Assembly: GCF_003987015.1 (NCBI RefSeq) | Contig: NZ_PIPQ01000003.1 | Span: forward strand, 1 to 64,000 | Source: Aliidiomarina taiwanensis | GTDB taxonomy: Bacteria; Pseudomonadota; Gammaproteobacteria; Enterobacterales; Alteromonadaceae | Reading direction: 5' to 3' | Length of the DNA: 64,000 bases | Part shown: piece by piece, positions 26,569-37,063 of the stretch | Position numbering within the stretch: position 1 is the stretch's first letter | Layout: every line of letters starts with the position of its first letter | Program-made: the position numbers and the translations under genes | The notes under the pieces: model-generated | The model's input: the letters and a program-made list of their open reading frames with translations, nothing else | Told to the model about the DNA's origin: nothing | Databases searched by the model: none

Positions 26569-27212
26569 TGAAACGTATTGTTATTCTTATTTCTGGTTCG
26601 GGCAGTAATATGGTCAACATTGCTGAGCAATGCGCGAATCAGCGCATTGCCGGTCTGGTTGTTGCTGTGATTGCGAATAAGGCAGGTGCAGCGGGCATAA
26701 AAAAAGCAGAAGCTCTCGGCATTGACACTGCGGTGCTTTCCCACCGCGACTTTGAAAGCCGTGAAAGCTATGACCAAGCCTTAGCAGCCTTGGTTGAAGA
26801 GTATCAACCCGATGTGGTCGTACTGGCTGGCTTTATGCGTATTCTTACGGCTGACTTTGTCCAGCAGTTCCAAGGTCGGCTGTTGAACATCCACCCGTCG
26901 CTACTGCCTAAATACAAAGGGTTAAATACGCATGCCCGCGCCCTTGAAAATGGCGACACGGAGCACGGTGTTAGTGTTCACTTTGTCACCGAGGAGCTAG
27001 ACGGCGGGCCCGTTGTATTGCAAGCGAAGGTCCCTATTTTCCCTGGCGACACGGAAGAAGAGCTTCAGCAACGGGTGCATGAACAGGAATACCGTATTTA
27101 CCCCTTGGTGGTGCATTGGCTCTGTACCGACCGACTTCGACTAACAGCACAGGGCGCAGAGCTAGACGGGCAACTGCTCGGCGCTTCAGGCTACGCCGCC
27201 GAAGACGACTAA
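26568..27212 (+). CDS. purN: Phosphoribosylglycinamide formyltransferase 1
   Basis: A 214-residue PurN: SGSGSNM near the start, GFMRIL, the NIHPSLLPKYKGLNTH catalytic segment with Asn and His, and HFVTEELDGGPVV with the catalytic Asp. It uses 10-formyl-tetrahydrofolate to formylate GAR. Coupled to purM; its 3' end overlaps the convergent DUF3108 gene by four bases. Confidence 0.96.
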   Translation: MKRIVILISGSGSNMVNIAEQCANQRIAGLVVAVIANKAGAAGIKKAEALGIDTAVLSHRDFESRESYDQALAALVEEYQPDVVVLAGFMRILTADFVQQFQGRLLNIHPSLLPKYKGLNTHARALENGDTEHGVSVHFVTEELDGGPVVLQAKVPIFPGDTEEELQQRVHEQEYRIYPLVVHWLCTDRLRLTAQGAELDGQLLGASGYAAEDD

Positions 27213-27979
27213 CCTTGCCAATTGAGTGCGCGAAGCACCAGTTTCGCCTGCTCTTTCCCTTCTTTTAACTGTTGCATTTGGACCAATGTAAAGTGGTGCA
27301 AAGGCGAAAACCAAAAATAGGTTTCTCTGCGGTTGGTTTCACGCACACGCATTACTTTTACCGTGTCCATCAAACCGAATGGCACTTCCAAGGTTTCTTT
27401 GCCCACCACTCGAAATGTATATTCTGTGAGCCGCCCGCTTTCATCGATCAATGGGTATGTCCATTCATTCAACCCGCTCAGCGGCCGCAATGCCACGTCT
27501 ATCTGCAATTGGTGCAACACCGCATTGGCATCGAGTAAGCCCGCTTGCCAAGGTGCGCTAATAGGCTCTCCTGCAAGCTGTTGTAAGCTTTCATTGTGAT
27601 AGTCAAACTGAATAGCTAAAGACTTATTCGAGCCTGTTCCGGTACGCTGGTAATGAAACTCCAAGGGTTTCACCTGGGTACCTTCTAGAATAAATTCCGT
27701 TATGTGCTCACGTCTATCACTCAAAAACAGCATGGCTGCGTCTGTATAGGTGTCGTACACCCACACTCCATTTTCTTCTTTGCGCAAGGCTCGCCCTGCT
27801 TCACCCCGCTTGGTGCCACGCCGCGTTAACTCATACATGGCTTCATACGCCTGCGTCAGACGCTCGGCACGGGCCACTTGTTCCGTGTCTGGTGCGGTAG
27901 CTAGTGGGCTTGCCATGACTTGGGCCCCCATAAATAAAACCATTGGTATTACAATGGCCTTGTACCAAAACTGCGCCAT
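27209..27979 (-). CDS. DUF3108 periplasmic protein
   Basis: A 256-residue protein with a signal peptide (MVLFMGAQVMASPLA region). It matches the DUF3108 pattern: TRRGTKRGEAGRALR, PLEFHYQRTGTGSNKSLAIQ, DANAVLHQLQIDVAL and TVKVMRVRETNRRETYFWFS. Members are predicted secreted beta-rich proteins often found convergent to purMN in gammaproteobacteria; no function is established. Confidence 0.85.
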   Translation of the reverse strand: MAQFWYKAIVIPMVLFMGAQVMASPLATAPDTEQVARAERLTQAYEAMYELTRRGTKRGEAGRALRKEENGVWVYDTYTDAAMLFLSDRREHITEFILEGTQVKPLEFHYQRTGTGSNKSLAIQFDYHNESLQQLAGEPISAPWQAGLLDANAVLHQLQIDVALRPLSGLNEWTYPLIDESGRLTEYTFRVVGKETLEVPFGLMDTVKVMRVRETNRRETYFWFSPLHHFTLVQMQQLKEGKEQAKLVLRALNWQG

Positions 27980-28123
27980 AAGATGTCCTTTTCGTGTGCG
28001 CTTCTCGAGCGCTTAGTGTGCTAAAAGCTTGCCACAGCTTAGCAAAGAAATATAGACAGGAAACGACAGCCTAAGTTCCTACAAACACTTGCAAAGGAAT
28101 TGTAATTGTTCTAACGTGCACCT

Positions 28124-28140
28124 GACTGGTCAGACCTCGA
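28124..28140. promoter_or_regulatory. FadR-type operator upstream of fadE
   Basis: GACTGGTCAGACCTCGA closely matches the FadR consensus (CTGGTCNGACC core, with a central ACTGGTCAGACCT). It lies 16 bp upstream of the start of fadE, a classical FadR-repressed gene, in a position suited to repression. Confidence 0.7.
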
Positions 28141-28156
28141 AATTAGGAGAATACCA

Positions 28157-30586
28157 ATGAGTGTCACTTTCTGGTGTATTGCCACTTTTATTGTATTAAG
28201 TGGATTAATTTATCACCGAGCTTCATTAATAACCTTTACCATCGGAACCCTAGTAATGCTAATTATTGGGTCGTCCGTTGGTCTATTCCAATGGGTGCCT
28301 TGGGCAATTGCAGGTGTTGTTTTATTGCCTTTGCTGATAACCCCTTTTCGCCGTTCACTTATCACCAACCCAATTCTTAAGACATTTCGCAAAATCATGC
28401 CGGAAATGTCGGAAACCGAAAGTGATGCCCTCGAAGCGGGTACCGTTTGGTGGGAAGGTGACGTGTTTCGCGGTAACCCTGACTGGAAAAAATTACACGA
28501 AATTCCAGCCCCTGGTTTAACCGCTGAAGAACAAGCGTTTTTAGACGGCCCCTGTGAAGAAGTTTGCAAAATGACCAGCGACTGGGAAGCAACCCACGAG
28601 CTTGCAGACTTACCTGAACATGTTTGGCAGTACTTAAAAGACAACAAGTTCTTCGCCATGATCATTAAAAAAGAATATGGCGGCCTAGAGTTTTCTGCTT
28701 ATGCACAATCCCGTGTACTGCAAAAAATTGCGGGGCATTCCACTATTTTGGCCACAACCGTCGGTGTACCTAACTCCCTGGGTCCAGGTGAGTTATTGCA
28801 AATGTACGGCACGGACGAGCAAAAGAACCATTACTTGCCACGCCTAGCCAAGGGCTTAGAAATTCCGTGTTTCGCCTTAACCAGCCCAGAAGCTGGCTCT
28901 GACGCAGGCTCTATTCCTGACACAGGTATTGTTTGTAAGGGCGAGTGGGAAGGCAAAGAAATTGTCGGTATTAAACTAAACTTCAGCAAACGTTACATTA
29001 CCTTAGCACCTGTTGCTACGGTCATTGGTTTAGCCTTTAAAATGTATGACCCTGAAGGCTTATTAGGTGACAAAGAAGACATTGGCATTACCTCTGCCCT
29101 GTTGCCACGAGATATTCCTGGTATGGACATTGGCCGCCACCATTTACCGCTCAACGTGCCCTTTAATAACGGCCCTATTTTCGGTAAAGACGTGTTTATT
29201 CCTCTCGACTTTATTATTGGTGGCCCTGCCATGGCAGGGAAAGGCTGGCGCATGCTGGTAGAATGCCTGTCGGTAGGCCGTGCTATTACTCTGCCTTCAA
29301 CCAGTGCTGGCGGCGCCAAGTCACTTGCCCTAGTAACAGGTGCTTACTCACGCATTCGTCGCCAGTTCAAAACGCCTATCGGTAAAATGGAAGGGGTTGA
29401 AGAAGCTCTTGGCCGCATGGGTGGTAACGCCTACCTCATGGACGCTGTCACTAAAATGTCAACCACAGGGATTGATATTGGTGAAAAGCCTTCGGTTATT
29501 TCGGCCATTGCTAAATACCATATGACTGAGCGTCTGCGCACATGCATGAATGACGCCATGGATATTCACGGCGGTAAAGGTATTTGCTTAGGACCAAATA
29601 ACTACTTAGGGCGCGGCTACCAAGGCGTACCTGTCGCAATTACGGTAGAAGGAGCGAACATTCTTACCCGTAACCTGATGATTTACGGCCAAGGTGCCAT
29701 TCGCTGTCATCCGTATGTATTGGAAGAAATGCAGTCAGCTCATTCAAGTAACCAGAAAGAAGGCTTAGCTCGCTTCGATAAAGCCTTGTTTGGCCATATT
29801 GGTTTTGCCATGAGCAACTTCTTCCGTTCCGTTTGGTTAGGTTTAGGTGGCTATCGTTTTGTTAGCGCTCCTGTGTCGGGCGAAACCGCTAAGTACTACA
29901 AACAAATGACCCGTTTTAGTAGCAACCTCGCCCTGCTTTCCGACGTGGCTATGGGGCTTTATGGCGGTGACTTAAAGCGTAAAGAGCGCGTTTCTGCTCG
30001 CTTAGGCGACATGCTCAGCTACTTGTATATTGGTTCAGCCGTGCTGAAACGCTATGAAGACGAGGGGCGCCCAAAAGGCGACTTGCCTTTCGTTCATTGG
30101 GCCATGCAAGACACCCTATACCGTTTACAAGAAAGCCAGCGTGCTTTATTCGAAAACTTTGCTCCTGTGGGCGGTTTAATGAAGCTGATCATGTATCCGT
30201 TTGGGCGCTTTGTAAAAGCTCCTTCTGATATGCTTGAACATAAAATTTCACGCATTTTAATGGAGCCGAACGAAACCCGTTCACGTTTAGGTGCAGGTCA
30301 ATGTTTGTCAAAAGACAGTGCCTTTGGCTACGTGGAAAGTGTACTTGCTGATATTATTGCCTGTGAACCACTGCACGCTAAAATTGTGAAGGCAGCCGGC
30401 GAACGCTTGCCATTTGTCTTCTTAGACAAGCTAGCGGCTAAAGGCAAAGAACTAGGCGTGCTCAGCAATGAAGAAGTAGAACTGCTTGAACGCGCTGAAC
30501 AAGGTCGTATTAAAGTGATTAGTGTAGACAACTTTGATATTGACTACATTAAAGCCGGTGTTAACGGTAAAGACATCGCCGCTTAA
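28157..30586 (+). CDS. fadE: Acyl-CoA dehydrogenase FadE
   Basis: An 809-residue enzyme (E. coli FadE is 814) with two or three N-terminal membrane helices, then the acyl-CoA dehydrogenase fold: [15 protein letters not shown] in the flavin-binding region, [10 protein letters not shown], and [15 protein letters not shown] near the catalytic region. It performs the first step of fatty-acid beta-oxidation at the inner membrane. A FadR-type operator immediately upstream indicates fatty-acid-responsive repression. A strong terminator follows. Confidence 0.96.
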   Translation: MSVTFWCIATFIVLSGLIYHRASLITFTIGTLVMLIIGSSVGLFQWVPWAIAGVVLLPLLITPFRRSLITNPILKTFRKIMPEMSETESDALEAGTVWWEGDVFRGNPDWKKLHEIPAPGLTAEEQAFLDGPCEEVCKMTSDWEATHELADLPEHVWQYLKDNKFFAMIIKKEYGGLEFSAYAQSRVLQKIAGHSTILATTVGVPNSLGPGELLQMYGTDEQKNHYLPRLAKGLEIPCFALTSPEAGSDAGSIPDTGIVCKGEWEGKEIVGIKLNFSKRYITLAPVATVIGLAFKMYDPEGLLGDKEDIGITSALLPRDIPGMDIGRHHLPLNVPFNNGPIFGKDVFIPLDFIIGGPAMAGKGWRMLVECLSVGRAITLPSTSAGGAKSLALVTGAYSRIRRQFKTPIGKMEGVEEALGRMGGNAYLMDAVTKMSTTGIDIGEKPSVISAIAKYHMTERLRTCMNDAMDIHGGKGICLGPNNYLGRGYQGVPVAITVEGANILTRNLMIYGQGAIRCHPYVLEEMQSAHSSNQKEGLARFDKALFGHIGFAMSNFFRSVWLGLGGYRFVSAPVSGETAKYYKQMTRFSSNLALLSDVAMGLYGGDLKRKERVSARLGDMLSYLYIGSAVLKRYEDEGRPKGDLPFVHWAMQDTLYRLQESQRALFENFAPVGGLMKLIMYPFGRFVKAPSDMLEHKISRILMEPNETRSRLGAGQCLSKDSAFGYVESVLADIIACEPLHAKIVKAAGERLPFVFLDKLAAKGKELGVLSNEEVELLERAEQGRIKVISVDNFDIDYIKAGVNGKDIAA

Positions 30587-30601
30587 CCACTAGCTAGGCA
30601 A

Positions 30602-30646
30602 GAAAAAAAACCGCTCACCTGCTAAGCACGTGAGCGGTTTTTTATA
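30602..30646. terminator. Bidirectional Rho-independent terminator
   Basis: CCGCTCAC (30611-30618) pairs with GTGAGCGG (30630-30637), with eight A residues before and T residues after. It ends fadE and, from the other strand, the thioesterase transcript. Confidence 0.9.
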
Positions 30647-30660
30647 TTAAAGCGTTGCTT

Positions 30661-31221
30661 TTACTGAGAACCTGCAGCCCGCTCTCGGCGTGACCGTTCT
30701 GAAAGTTCACTTAAGCCCTGGGCCCACGTTTGCACCCACTCGGGCAACTCTGGCGCTTCCATATGACCATTGCCGGTCGCGTCTAATAGCTCTTGTGGCT
30801 TCATACCTCCGGTTTTTTTATTCCAGAACATGCCACGAATAACCACAATGGCAGCGACCCTGTCGTGTTTGTCGAGTATTTTGTGTTCTAGGTACGCCCA
30901 TTTCTGATCCCAGCCCAATAAACGCGACTCCACATAAAAACGGTCAAACGCTTTTAATTGCCGAATAAAGCGCGCGGTCACGTCGCCAATGACTGGAATG
31001 CATTTTTGCGCACGAGCCACCTGAAAGCAGCCAGTGCGAATAAACCAGTCCATGCGTCCTAAATCTGCAAAGGTTAAATAACGACCGTTATTTACATGCA
31101 TATTCAAGTCTAAGTCGTGCGGCAACGCCCGTGACTGAACCCGTAATGTGTCGAGAGGATTACAACGGGGCGTGCGCGACCGTTTGAGCAAAATCCAAAT
31201 TAAGCGTCCTAGTAAACTCAT
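30661..31221 (-). CDS. THEM6-like acyl-CoA thioesterase
   Basis: A 186-residue hot-dog-fold protein: ALPHDLDLNMHVNNGRYLTF is the THEM6/4HBT signature with the catalytic Asp-x-NxHxN pattern, followed by YVESRLLGWDQKWAYLEH and a C-terminal segment. It probably hydrolyses acyl-CoAs. It overlaps the upstream 2OG-oxygenase gene by four bases (ATGA), so the two are co-translated. Confidence 0.85.
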   Translation of the reverse strand: MSLLGRLIWILLKRSRTPRCNPLDTLRVQSRALPHDLDLNMHVNNGRYLTFADLGRMDWFIRTGCFQVARAQKCIPVIGDVTARFIRQLKAFDRFYVESRLLGWDQKWAYLEHKILDKHDRVAAIVVIRGMFWNKKTGGMKPQELLDATGNGHMEAPELPEWVQTWAQGLSELSERSRRERAAGSQ

Positions 31222-32150
31222 TTAATTAAACCTATTTCCCGTAAGCGTTCCATTAAGTAGTCATTTGCAGTAATGGGTTCGTCTTTCTTCGGATTCTCCG
31301 GCGTAACACAGCTGTCTAAAGCGTCGATCATCACCTCGGAGTTAAAGTGCAAGAAAAACGGAATAGAATAACGGCTTTTGCTGCTATAAGGGGCGGGCGG
31401 GTTCACCACTCGGTGCGTGGTCGAAGGCAACACACCATTGGTCAGACGCTGCAGCATATCGCCCACGTTACACACAATAGCCCCTTCTAAAATGGTCACT
31501 GGAATCCAAGCGCCTGACTTTGACAGCACTTCAAGCCCTGGCTCGCGCGAACCAATTAATAAGGTAATCACGTTAATGTCTTCGTGAGCTGCCGCTCGCA
31601 CTGACGGCGTGCCTTCATCAATAATGGGTGGGTAGTGCAGCGGACGAAGAATGGAGTTCCCCATATTAGTGCGAGTTTTGAAGTAGTCTCGCGGCTGCTT
31701 TAAGTAGACTGCAATACCTTCTAGCACCCGGCTACCTAGAGCATCAAGCGCCTTAAACAGACTTAACATTTGATTTTTAAACTCAGGCAGCTCTTCAGGC
31801 CACACATTCGGTAGTAACGCTGGATCCGTTTGTGGACCTTCAAGCTCACGGCCAACATGCCAAAACTCTTTTAAGTCAACATGTTCTGCATCTTTAGCTA
31901 TTTCTGTCCCAAAAGGGGTATAGCCACGCGCACCACCGCCCCCTTCTTGATGGTATTTTTTCTTCACATCTTCCGGCAAATCAAACAATCGTGCGGTAAT
32001 GTCGAGCGCACGATGAATGTCATCTGCAGGAATACCATGGTTGGTTAAGGCGACAAAACCATTCCCTTCATAGCCTTCACCAAGGGTTTGTACAAAAGAC
32101 GCAAAGTCTTTTTCATATAAAGCCACATCTACGTGAGGAATTGAACTCAT
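31218..32150 (-). CDS. Isopenicillin-N-synthase-like 2OG-Fe(II) oxygenase
   Basis: A 310-residue non-heme iron oxygenase. The DIOX_N region (VALTNHGIP, ALDITARLFDLPEDVKKKY) precedes a jelly-roll with the iron triad His-x-Asp in AAHEDINVITLL and distal His in PSTTHRVVNPP, then RYSIPFFLHF with the Arg-x-Ser that binds 2-oxoglutarate. Such bacterial homologues oxidise diverse small molecules; true IPNS activity is not implied. Operon partner is an acyl-CoA thioesterase, which may hint at a lipid-like or acyl substrate. Confidence 0.9.
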   Translation of the reverse strand: MSSIPHVDVALYEKDFASFVQTLGEGYEGNGFVALTNHGIPADDIHRALDITARLFDLPEDVKKKYHQEGGGGARGYTPFGTEIAKDAEHVDLKEFWHVGRELEGPQTDPALLPNVWPEELPEFKNQMLSLFKALDALGSRVLEGIAVYLKQPRDYFKTRTNMGNSILRPLHYPPIIDEGTPSVRAAAHEDINVITLLIGSREPGLEVLSKSGAWIPVTILEGAIVCNVGDMLQRLTNGVLPSTTHRVVNPPAPYSSKSRYSIPFFLHFNSEVMIDALDSCVTPENPKKDEPITANDYLMERLREIGLIK

Positions 32151-32456
32151 TGCTACTACCTTTCAAGTCATAAGTTAACCAAACGATCCTATACCGCAGA
32201 TACGTAAGGTACAAGCGCATCCTACGCTAAGAGTGGAAAACTCAGCTCTATTTTCGGTGTTCACTGCATTAAAGCATCTGCCCTACATTTACAATTTGTT
32301 ACAAGATCAGGCAGAAAAAACACAATACTAACAACCAACCCCTTCCTTTTGCTGCGCGTTTTGCCTACATTACCTACTGCGGTAGACAAGATGTAACCGC
32401 ATTCCAAGACAACCATAACAAATGCAACAGCCATTCTTTAAAGGGAAGGATAGAGT
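32151..32456. other. Intergenic region upstream of the S8 protease
   Basis: A 306-base non-coding stretch between the divergent oxygenase and protease genes. It holds a short hairpin (CTAC-TGCG-GTAG near 32376) and a ribosome site, GGGAAGGA, before ATG 32457. No operator or RNA gene could be supported. Confidence 0.5.
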
Positions 32457-35400
32457 ATGAAACCTACTAAGAAGAGCTCGCATAAGCTCAGTCTGGTGGC
32501 TACTGTTGTTGCGTCGGCATTATCGCTCGGCGTTTCAGCAAGTACACTGACACCAGTACAAACTGAGCTTGCAGCCTCCATGGTCGAGCGTGCAAACGCT
32601 GACGAAAAAGTAAAACGGCAACTCGCCCAACAAGAATTTCCAACCTACTATATTGTTGAGCTGCAGGACGCCCCCGTTGCAACCTATAAAGGGGGTATTG
32701 AAAACTTACCCGCCACTCACCGTAGTGCTACAGGCACAGAATTACTCGACGTAAATTCAGCTGAAGTGCAGTCTTACGCCGCCTATCTAGAAGCCCGTCA
32801 GAATGAACTTGTCAGTGTTCTTTCTGAGAAGTTTCCTCAAATTAACGTTGAGCGTAACTTAAGCTTATTGATGAACGGCCTTATTGTTTCACTTCCAGGC
32901 CAAGTTGACGTAAAAAGTCAGCTAAGTGCCATCCCAGGTGTGAAGCGCGTATATGAACATGAAATGTTCTATGCAAACACAGACGTCTCTCTCGACCTCA
33001 TTAACGCACCAGATGTATGGGAAGCCATCAATGAGGGCGTTGCCGGCCAAGAACGGGCCGGTGAAGGTGTAAAAGTAGCCATTATCGACGGTGGTATTCG
33101 CGCTGAACACGCTATGTTCCAAAGTAATGGACATGTTCGTCCGGAAGGTCTACCAAACGACGACTACTGTTCAACTATTGAACCTACTTTCTGTAACGAC
33201 AAGCTTGTGCTTGCCCGTTATTACACCCCAACCTTTGCGGTACACCCGGATGAGTACTTAAGCCCACTCGACCTAGGTGGCCACGGTACGCACGTTGCGG
33301 GTACTGCCGTTGGTAATCCAGTAGCAACCAACTACCAAGGCGTAGATGTGAATATCTCAGGTGTGGCACCGGGTGCTACGCTGATGGTGTACAAGGCTCT
33401 CTTTAGAACGCCTACCAGTCCAGGTGGTGGTTCTAACATTATGCTAGTTTCAGCACTGGAAGATGCAGTAGCTGACGGCGCCCAAGTGATCAACAACTCT
33501 TGGGGTGGTGGTGGTGGTGCAGACCCTGCAAATAGCGCCTACACGCCTATTTTTGAAGCTGCTGAAGAAGCCGGTGTGCTTATGGTTACCGCAGCCGGTA
33601 ACGACGGTCCTGGCGACACGTCCATTGGTTGCCCTGCCTGTGCCGAATCTGGTTTAGCGGTAGCCAATACACAAACGGGTCGTTTCTTTGCCGACTTTAC
33701 CACCACAGCACCCGGCTTAGATGGCGCACCATCTATCATGGGCTCAGGTGATTTCGACTGGCCAACAGACCCTGAAGTTGAAGAAAACGCGCCACGCATT
33801 GCTATTACTGCAGAAATTAATTTTGCCGGTGCTGTTGACGCTGAAAACGTAGAAGGTTGTAATGCTTTCGCAGAAGGTGCATTTGAAGGGCAAATCGCAC
33901 TCATTTCACGTGGTACCTGTGCTTTTACCGACAAAGCCAATAATGCAGAAGCAGCAGGTGCCGTAGCTATGGTGCTATATGACAATGCTGAAACAGGCGT
34001 TATCAGTATGTCCATGCCAGGTGCAGCCCTGCCTTCTGTTGCTATTTCGAAAGCAGATGGCGAGGCCATTGTTGCCGCCTGGCAAGAAGGTGACACAGCC
34101 ACTATATCGCCTGATCCAATGAGCTTCGTTGACGAAGGCTCTGTTGACATTATGGCTGCCACTAGTTCGCGTGGACCAAATGGCGACGCTAGCTTCCTGA
34201 AACCAGACTTAGCAGCACCGGGCACTAACATCTTATCTGCTTATGTTCCGCAAGGTGAGCAAGATGGTTTCGGCGCTATCTCGGGTACTAGTATGGCAAG
34301 CCCACACGTTGCAGGTGCTGCCGCGCTGGTTCGTCAGTTTATGCCGAACCTAGATGCTAAGCAGTTAAAGTCTGTTCTTATGAGCTCGACAGACTCAGGC
34401 GTTAAGATGCAAGACGCAGAAACTGCAGCAGGTCCTTTCGACCGTGGTGCAGGCCGCTTGAATGTTGCCAACGCAATTAACACGGCAATCACCTTCGACT
34501 CGCCTTCATTTGCTTCAGTAAGCTGTGTGATTAGCTGTGAGTTCGAACGCACAGTAACCAACTTGCTTGACACGGAAGGCACTTGGAACGGCACCGTTAG
34601 CTTCTCATCTGAAGGCGTTTACGGCACATTAAGTGAACCAACGCTAACACTCGACGCTGAAGGTGAAGCAAGCTTCACGCTAGCTGTTGATGTTAACTAC
34701 GCGGAGCCAGGCTGGGTATTTGGTGAAGTACTCTGGCAAGACGCATCGGGTCAGTTCGCTGACGCGCGCATGCCTATTGCTCTTGTTGCCCAGCACACAG
34801 CTGACGCACAAGTACTTTCAACCACCGTTGAAGATAACGCGAACCTAACCACGGCTGCCCCGGCAACCGTCCGTTCACGCTTAGGTAGTAGCGACGATCA
34901 GTACCCTGTAAGTTTCACGATGCTGGTACCGGAAGGCACTGCTCTTGACTCAAGCTCTATCACTGTTGACGCTCGTCACTCAAGTGAAGTTGGCTTCAGT
35001 GTTGCGCAAGACGGCCGTTCCATGACTTGGGCGGGCGTAGTCAATGACTTGCCTAGCAATATTACCTTGGCGAACAACCCGTTCCCATATGCAGGTTTGT
35101 CTCTCACAGACTTACCAGTTGAGAACTTTGCTCTACCATGTGATACCGGCTGTGATGAAGTAACCTATAGCCTACCAATAGGCGCTTTAGGTGGTTTCAC
35201 TTACGACGGTACTCCAGTCGAAAGTCTCTACTTCAGTGAAAACGGGATGACCACGGCTGACCAACCATTTGGTTTCTCATTCATAAACCAGCCAATGCCA
35301 CACCCTGCTAACCCGAACGCAGTAATAGCACCATTCTGGTCTGACTTTGCAGTTGGTGGTGGCGATGGTGGTACCGTGTTGTACAACCTACTCAATGACA

Positions 35401-36521
35401 ATATAGACGACTGGCTTGTTATTGAGTGGAATGACGTTGCGCAATGGGGTGACACCTCTGGTAAGCGTTACAGCTTCGCAGTTTGGTTTGCTTTAGGTAG
35501 CGACCGTGTGTACTTCAACTACATCGACATGCCTGCTGACTTAGGCTTTGGGAGTGTTGGTTTTGAAGACGTAGCGGGTGAAGCAGGCTTTACAGCTTAC
35601 TATGACGGTGAAGGCCAAGCGCCAATGTCAGGTGACGCACTGCAAGTGATGTTCGACCGTGGTGAAAAAGGGTACGTTGAGTTCTCATACGATGTAACCC
35701 CTGAAACCATTGGCCAGGCCAGTGACGTAACGGCCACTGTGGTTGAAAATGAAACGGTTGAAATTGACTTCGCTGAAAGCTTTGAGCTGGGTGTGAAAAC
35801 CCTGTCTCAAGTTCGCTTAACAGGCGATGAAAGCGTGCGTGAAGCCGTGCAACCTATGACCTTTAAAGCAGAAGGTGAAGGTACGGTTGAAATCGTGACC
35901 CAGCCTGAGAATGGTACTGTTGTTTCGGCGCAAGCTGAAGAAGAACCAGCACCAGGTGAAGGTGAAGAAGGCCCAGCCGCTGAAGAAGAAGCACCTGAAG
36001 AAGCGCCAGGTCCGTTTGCATTCGTGTACACGCCTGAAGCCGACTTTGTGGGCGAAGACAGCTTCACATACCGCATTGTCGACGCCAATGGTGCAACCAC
36101 GTCAACAGGTACTGTCACAGTAACCGTTGAGTCGAGTAACGTAGCTCCAGTAGCAAGCGCAACAGGCGGTGGTACTGTGAACGCAGGTGACACGGTTCAA
36201 TTAAGCGCAGCGGGTAGCTCCGACGAAAACGGAGACGAGCTCAGCTTCACTTGGACCCAAACCGGCGGTACGTCTGTGACCTTAACAGGTGCCGACACAG
36301 CCACAGCTTCGTTTGAAGCGCCAGCGCTGAAAACAGAAGGCACGCTCACCTTTACAGTAACGGTTTCTGACGGTGAACTCACCGACACAGCCACTGTAAG
36401 CGTGAAAGTGAACCCTGTGAAGAGCGACAAAAAGTGGTACGAAGGTAGCTTCGGAATTTTCGCAGCTTTACTTGCATTACCATTGGCAATTATTCGTCGC
36501 CGTCGTAAGCTAACAGCTTAA
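32457..36521 (+). CDS. Secreted subtilisin-like S8 protease with PA domain and GlyGly-CTERM-like tail
   Basis: A 1354-residue exoprotease: signal peptide to about residue 28, an I9-type propeptide (about 62-172), and an S8 domain with Asp211 (VAIIDGGIRAEH), His276 (GGHGTHVAGT) and Ser612 (SGTSMASPHVAG). A PA domain is inserted at about 455-560. C-terminal beta-sandwich domains, an acidic linker (about 1160-1185), a cadherin-like repeat and a PKD-like domain follow. The last 25 residues read GSFGIFAALLALPLAIIRRR, a GlyGly-CTERM-like sorting tail with one Gly of the pair replaced by Glu. A rhombosortase gene at 38173 is the expected processing enzyme. Confidence 0.92.
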   Translation: MKPTKKSSHKLSLVATVVASALSLGVSASTLTPVQTELAASMVERANADEKVKRQLAQQEFPTYYIVELQDAPVATYKGGIENLPATHRSATGTELLDVNSAEVQSYAAYLEARQNELVSVLSEKFPQINVERNLSLLMNGLIVSLPGQVDVKSQLSAIPGVKRVYEHEMFYANTDVSLDLINAPDVWEAINEGVAGQERAGEGVKVAIIDGGIRAEHAMFQSNGHVRPEGLPNDDYCSTIEPTFCNDKLVLARYYTPTFAVHPDEYLSPLDLGGHGTHVAGTAVGNPVATNYQGVDVNISGVAPGATLMVYKALFRTPTSPGGGSNIMLVSALEDAVADGAQVINNSWGGGGGADPANSAYTPIFEAAEEAGVLMVTAAGNDGPGDTSIGCPACAESGLAVANTQTGRFFADFTTTAPGLDGAPSIMGSGDFDWPTDPEVEENAPRIAITAEINFAGAVDAENVEGCNAFAEGAFEGQIALISRGTCAFTDKANNAEAAGAVAMVLYDNAETGVISMSMPGAALPSVAISKADGEAIVAAWQEGDTATISPDPMSFVDEGSVDIMAATSSRGPNGDASFLKPDLAAPGTNILSAYVPQGEQDGFGAISGTSMASPHVAGAAALVRQFMPNLDAKQLKSVLMSSTDSGVKMQDAETAAGPFDRGAGRLNVANAINTAITFDSPSFASVSCVISCEFERTVTNLLDTEGTWNGTVSFSSEGVYGTLSEPTLTLDAEGEASFTLAVDVNYAEPGWVFGEVLWQDASGQFADARMPIALVAQHTADAQVLSTTVEDNANLTTAAPATVRSRLGSSDDQYPVSFTMLVPEGTALDSSSITVDARHSSEVGFSVAQDGRSMTWAGVVNDLPSNITLANNPFPYAGLSLTDLPVENFALPCDTGCDEVTYSLPIGALGGFTYDGTPVESLYFSENGMTTADQPFGFSFINQPMPHPANPNAVIAPFWSDFAVGGGDGGTVLYNLLNDNIDDWLVIEWNDVAQWGDTSGKRYSFAVWFALGSDRVYFNYIDMPADLGFGSVGFEDVAGEAGFTAYYDGEGQAPMSGDALQVMFDRGEKGYVEFSYDVTPETIGQASDVTATVVENETVEIDFAESFELGVKTLSQVRLTGDESVREAVQPMTFKAEGEGTVEIVTQPENGTVVSAQAEEEPAPGEGEEGPAAEEEAPEEAPGPFAFVYTPEADFVGEDSFTYRIVDANGATTSTGTVTVTVESSNVAPVASATGGGTVNAGDTVQLSAAGSSDENGDELSFTWTQTGGTSVTLTGADTATASFEAPALKTEGTLTFTVTVSDGELTDTATVSVKVNPVKSDKKWYEGSFGIFAALLALPLAIIRRRRKLTA

Positions 36522-36545
36522 TTCGGCTCGAATTGTCATATAACC

Positions 36546-36569
36546 AAGGGGCCTTACGGGGCCCCTTTT
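36546..36569 (+). terminator. Rho-independent terminator after the S8 protease
   Basis: AAGGGGCC (36546-36553) pairs perfectly with GGCCCCTT (36560-36567), followed by T residues, 25 bp after the protease stop. Confidence 0.85.
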
Positions 36570-36593
36570 CATTGCAATAAAAGGACATTCATT

Positions 36594-37052
36594 ATGAAAA
36601 AAACACGACGTTTTGTTACCGCTTGTGTGCTGAGCCCGTTTGTTTTTCTTGCTGCTTGCTCTCAAGAGGCTCCCCAACCCAAACAAGAAACGCCAAACTT
36701 GTCCGTTATCGACACGCCTGTGTTCGCTCCCGTGCAACCGGCTGCTGAAGGGCTAGAAGACATGCTCGCAGAAATTCGCGCCACCGCCGGTATTGCTAGA
36801 GCACAAAACCCTGCCAGCTGTAAGCTTGCAGAAGTAGGCGTAAAGCCTTGTGGTGGGCCTGAGCGCTACATTGTGTATTCAACAGAAACCGCCGATGAGA
36901 GCAAGTTACTCGAACTGATTGAACATTATAATGCGGCTAGCCAAGCTTATAATGAAAAGCATCAGCTTGTTTCTGACTGCAGCATTCAACCACGCCCACG
37001 TGTTATTTTGAACCAAGGCCTTTGCGTTCCTCAAGCCACCCAAACCCATTAG
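36594..37052 (+). CDS. Small lipoprotein of unknown function
   Basis: A 152-residue protein with a lipoprotein signal: MKKTRR basic start, hydrophobic core, lipobox LAAC with Cys22. The mature part begins with a Pro/Gln-rich linker and has four more cysteines (near CKLAEVGVKPCGG, and two near the C-terminus), which may form disulfides in the periplasm. I do not recognise the family. It is 11 bp before a 2OG oxygenase gene on the same strand. Confidence 0.8.
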   Translation: MKKTRRFVTACVLSPFVFLAACSQEAPQPKQETPNLSVIDTPVFAPVQPAAEGLEDMLAEIRATAGIARAQNPASCKLAEVGVKPCGGPERYIVYSTETADESKLLELIEHYNAASQAYNEKHQLVSDCSIQPRPRVILNQGLCVPQATQTH

Positions 37053-37063
37053 AGCAGCTACCC

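Noticed and set aside
33539-36430. Several long antisense frames inside the S8 protease gene (up to 230 codons)
   Set aside because: They mirror codon bias of the real gene; compositions are low-complexity Ser/Ala/Pro and no start signals are seen.
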